DNA of 64,000 nucleotides from Alteribacter populi (GTDB lineage Bacteria > Bacillota > Bacilli > Bacillales > Salisediminibacteriaceae): contig NZ_KZ293963.1 of the NCBI RefSeq assembly GCF_002352765.1, positions 2,564,368-2,628,367 of the forward strand. The letters are read 5' to 3'. The notes under the pieces are model-generated. The model did no database searches, was not told where the DNA came from, and saw only the letters and a program-made list of their open reading frames with translations. Positions 61,561-64,000 of this stretch are shown here, in pieces. The translations under genes and the position numbers were made by a program. The first letter of the stretch is position 1. The number at the start of each line of letters is the position of its first letter.

Positions 61561-62931
61561 ATGGAAGTTTCAGGAGCTCAAATGATACTAGGGCTGGTAA
61601 TTGGGGTGTTTCTCCTTATTGCTCTCGTATTAAAAACGAAAATACACGCGTTTGTTGCGTTATTGATATCTGCTTCAGTTACAGGGATCATCGGGGGCAT
61701 GCCAGCACCTGATGTTGTCAATGCGATTACTGAAGGTTTCGGAAGTACGCTAAGTACAATCGGGATCGTGATCGGTCTCGGGGTCATGATGGGGCGAATA
61801 TTAGAAGTTTCCGGAGCCGCCGAACGCATGGCCTACACATTTATTAAATGGCTCGGCCGCAAAAAAGAAGAATGGGCCATGGCATTAGCCGGCTACGTCG
61901 TCTCGATCCCTATTTTCGTAGATTCCGCGTTTGTTATTTTAATGCCAATTGTAAAAGCGCTTTCAACGAAAACAGGGAAATCCGTTGTCGGTTTAGGGGT
62001 CGCATTAGGTGTCGGTCTCGCTGCCACTCACCACGCCGTCCCTCCTACTCCAGGTCCACTAGGTGTAGCAGGAATATTCAATGTCGATGTCGGCATGATG
62101 CTATTATACGGTTTAATTTTTGCAGGACCGATGATCGTAGTCGGTGTATTTTACGCTAAATGGATCGGGAAAAAAATCTATCAACTGCCAACTGAAGACG
62201 GCTTAGATTTCCACCGTCCAGACATGCCGAACTCTTTAGAAGAATATTATCAAATGCAAGAAAATAAAAACTTGCCATCATTAGGTCGCTCAGTTGCCCC
62301 TATCCTTGTTCCAATCATTTTAATTTTTGCGAATACGACAGTGTCCGCTTTCGGTGTAGAAGGAACTGTTGCAGAGTACGTGCAATTCTTCGGATCACCA
62401 GTCATTGCCGTTGCGATCGGCTTAATTTTCGCAATCTACGGTTTATTCGGTAAAGTGAAACAGGCTGATGCAATAGACCGTATGGAAGAAGGCATAAAAA
62501 CAGCCGGGATTATTCTTCTTGTCACCGGTGCCGGTGGAGCATTAGGGAACGTCCTCCGCGTGAGCGGCAGCGGCGATTATATCGCCGAACAAATTGCGAA
62601 TACCGCTCTTCCCGCGGTGCTACTCCCTTTCTTCATTGCGACGATTGTCCGTCTCATTCAAGGTAGTGGAACCGTGGCGATGATCACCGCTGCCTCCATT
62701 TCCGCACCAATCGTTTCAGGAATGGATATTAACATGGTCCTAGCTGCTCAAGCCGCAACACTCGGTGCTATGATCTTCTCTTACTTCAACGACAGTCTAT
62801 TCTGGGTGGTCAACCGCATGCTCGGAATTAAAAACGTAAAAGAACAACTGCTCGTTTGGTCAATCCCAACCACCATCGCTTGGTTCATGGCACTCGTAAT
62901 GATCGTCATTACGAATATGATTGTTGGGTAA
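61561..62931 (+). CDS. GntP-family gluconate/acid-sugar permease
   Basis: A 456-residue protein with about 12 TM segments: LALVLKTKIHAFVALLISASVTGIIGGMP, GFGSTLSTIGIVIGLGVMMGRILEVSGAAERMA, GYVVSIPIFVDSAFVILMPI, HHAVPPTPGPLGVAGIF, TGAGGALGNVLRVSG and RLIQGSGTVAMITA are GntP landmarks. It should import the sugar acid handled by the kinase and dehydrogenase encoded before it. GGGGGATGTG precedes the ATG. Confidence 0.92.
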   Translation: MEVSGAQMILGLVIGVFLLIALVLKTKIHAFVALLISASVTGIIGGMPAPDVVNAITEGFGSTLSTIGIVIGLGVMMGRILEVSGAAERMAYTFIKWLGRKKEEWAMALAGYVVSIPIFVDSAFVILMPIVKALSTKTGKSVVGLGVALGVGLAATHHAVPPTPGPLGVAGIFNVDVGMMLLYGLIFAGPMIVVGVFYAKWIGKKIYQLPTEDGLDFHRPDMPNSLEEYYQMQENKNLPSLGRSVAPILVPIILIFANTTVSAFGVEGTVAEYVQFFGSPVIAVAIGLIFAIYGLFGKVKQADAIDRMEEGIKTAGIILLVTGAGGALGNVLRVSGSGDYIAEQIANTALPAVLLPFFIATIVRLIQGSGTVAMITAASISAPIVSGMDINMVLAAQAATLGAMIFSYFNDSLFWVVNRMLGIKNVKEQLLVWSIPTTIAWFMALVMIVITNMIVG

Positions 62932-62951
62932 GGTAGGTTGTGAATGTCGGG

Positions 62952-62983
62952 AAACCGCTTCTTCATTGGAGGAGCGGTTTTTT
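62952..62983 (+). terminator. Terminator of the threonate operon
   Basis: AAACCGCT/AGCGGTTT stem with TTTTTT, about 20 bp after the permease stop codon. Confidence 0.88.
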
Positions 62984-63077
62984 GGTGGGATTGCTTAGCT
63001 TAGCTTAGCTTTGGATTCTAGTCAAAGAGGGGCTTATTGTGGTTCATCGATCTAGTCAATTATAATACGGCTCTGTT

Positions 63078-63178
63078 ACAGGCGGACGCTTTCCGCGGGC
63101 AACGCTTCAGCCTCCTCGGGAAACCCACCCTGCGGGGTCTTCAGCTGTTGCTTTTCCCACTGGAGTCGCCGCCTTTCA
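63078..63178. repeat. 101-bp GC-rich dispersed repeat, copy 2
   Basis: Same orientation as the copy at 41937-42037, with 98 of 101 identical positions. CTAGTC hexamers lie upstream at about 63019 and 63051. Confidence 0.85.
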
Positions 63179-63807
63179 CTCCGCCGAAGCTAGTCTGGAA
63201 AACAATTGCCGCTTGGAAAATAGCCTAAGTGGGAGGATAAAGTTTTTGAATGTTCATAAGCGCTTTCCCTTCATTTTCTTAGGGAGACAGAGCCGGTAGG
63301 TTACCACCTTTAAAATTAACTTTGATTCTTTTATTAAATTCTAGGGGCTATTCGTCTACACTATTCAATGTAGAGCTTCTTTTATATGATTTTTTGACTC
63401 ATAAGGTGAGAACTTTAAAAGGTAGTAGGACCACACCAGACAACCGGTTCATCGATTAGTAGCTATTTTTATGACTAATCTAGGATACATTCATCTGCTA
63501 AAAAGATCTGCATTTCGACTTGTTAAACAAACGTTTGATTAAATTAAGTAGATTGTTATGCAAGCTCGAATCAAGTAGATTTCTGGTGATGGATGCTTTT
63601 CTTCCTAAACCCTTAAACTAGATACTAGATCTTGCCCCAGGTTGACTACTTAGCTCGAGCTGGTGACTACATCCCGTATACTCTTGACAAGATCACACTC
63701 CCATAAGAAAAACCGCAAAGTGGTCTTTTATTAAAAACAGCGTTAGCTTCCGCCGTATGTTTTAAAGTCTCAAGGATGCTTTACAACTTCATCAAAGTAA
63801 GTGAATT
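63179..63807. other. Spacer with scattered repeats, no gene seen
   Basis: Contains the second CAAACGTTTG box (63522-63542), a short AAAAACCGC/GTGGTCTTTT hairpin near 63711 and scattered GACTA strings. No supported gene. Confidence 0.4.
63522..63542. repeat. Duplicated CAAACGTTTG box, copy 2
   Basis: Identical over 21 bp to 58165-58185; palindromic core CAAACGTTTG at 63528-63537. Confidence 0.55.
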
Positions 63808-64000
63808 CTACACAAAAGTGAAGGAATTCTACCAAAAGGAAACTTACCTTTCGCAAAGTGGGGTAATTCTACACAAAAGAGTGATTATTATACACAATGG
63901 AGTGTTTTTTCTACACAAAAGTGAAGGAATTCTACCAAAAGGAAACTTACCTTTCGCAAAGTGGGGGAATTCTACACAAAAGAGTGATTATTATACACAA
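63808..64000. repeat. 103-bp tandem repeat built from about 21-bp units (runs off the window)
   Basis: CTACACAAAAGTGAAGGAAT begins at 63808 and again at 63911; the second unit is cut by the window end at 64000. Within each unit CTACAC/CTACCA/ATACAC strings are mostly 21 bp apart (63808, 63829, 63869, 63890). The plus strand remains open in frame from an ATG at 63776 to the end, but without a good ribosome site. Confidence 0.8.

Noticed and set aside
62993..63012. TTAGC tandem run (about four copies) as a structured element
   Set aside because: Too short and simple; most likely slippage sequence.

Overview
The window looks like a Bacillaceae chromosome. Supporting features are AGGAGG-type ribosome binding sites with frequent TTG/GTG starts, a BY-kinase/CpsB-phosphatase/LCP exopolysaccharide control set, two poly-gamma-glutamate operons of the Bacillus capBCAD type, a LmrA/YxaF-type TetR operator and strong intrinsic terminators. 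Two separate poly-gamma-glutamate operons would suit an alkaliphilic or halotolerant relative of Bacillus, but that habitat is inference. No rRNA, tRNA or CRISPR array was seen.

Region 1 (1-12.6 kb) holds metabolic islands: a minus-strand operon of GntR regulator, CaiB-type CoA-transferase and a TctC/Bug-type carboxylate-binding lipoprotein cut by the window edge; an ascorbate-type PTS (regulator with fused EIIB/EIIA, then EIIB and EIIC); a lone S41 peptidase; and a nucleoside salvage group (CNT transporter, purine nucleoside phosphorylase, TetR regulator with a palindromic operator). Region 2 (about 13-22 kb, plus 3-5 kb) is a graveyard. It has truncated VanZ, methyltransferase, U32-peptidase-like, UDP-glucuronate epimerase and Nudix genes, a transposase remnant and a frameshifted IS1182-type element. 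Short REP-like hairpins (core GGGAAGCA...TGCTTCCC) recur here, often at or near the points where genes are broken. Within it are an intact secreted bacteriocin-like gene facing an XRE regulator/membrane-protein pair, and a HEPN-like gene.

Region 3 (22.1-45.7 kb) is a long exopolysaccharide/capsular polysaccharide locus transcribed leftwards. From its promoter end it encodes a Wzz-like modulator, BY-kinase and PHP phosphatase; then a UDP-GlcNAc 4,6-dehydratase-like enzyme and GalU; then a 0.64 kb unexplained spacer. After the spacer come a PIG-L deacetylase, formyltransferase, initiating sugar transferase, epimerase, three glycosyltransferases, a heparinase II/III-type protein, ManNAcA synthesis (WecC, WecB), pyruvyl transferase, Wzy-like polymerase, Wzx-like flippase and GalE. 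A divergent LCP-family ligase gene sits at the promoter end. The polymer is inferred to be Wzx/Wzy-assembled, to contain ManNAcA and probably to carry pyruvyl or formyl groups.

Region 4 (46.2-56.9 kb) carries two head-to-head poly-gamma-glutamate operons. One is leftward capB-capC-capA-capD-capE, with a 59-residue capE; the other is rightward capB-capC-capA-capD without a visible capE. The spacers around and between them hold degenerate repeats spaced at exactly 21 bp (GACTAG family), and a second 21-bp family follows the second operon. Region 5 (57.3-62.9 kb) has a VanZ-like gene and a DeoR-regulated D-threonate/D-erythronate-type catabolic operon (DUF1537 kinase, PdxA2-type dehydrogenase, GntP permease). 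The last kilobase is repeat-rich spacer with a second copy of a 101-bp GC-rich element and a third 21-bp-periodic array.
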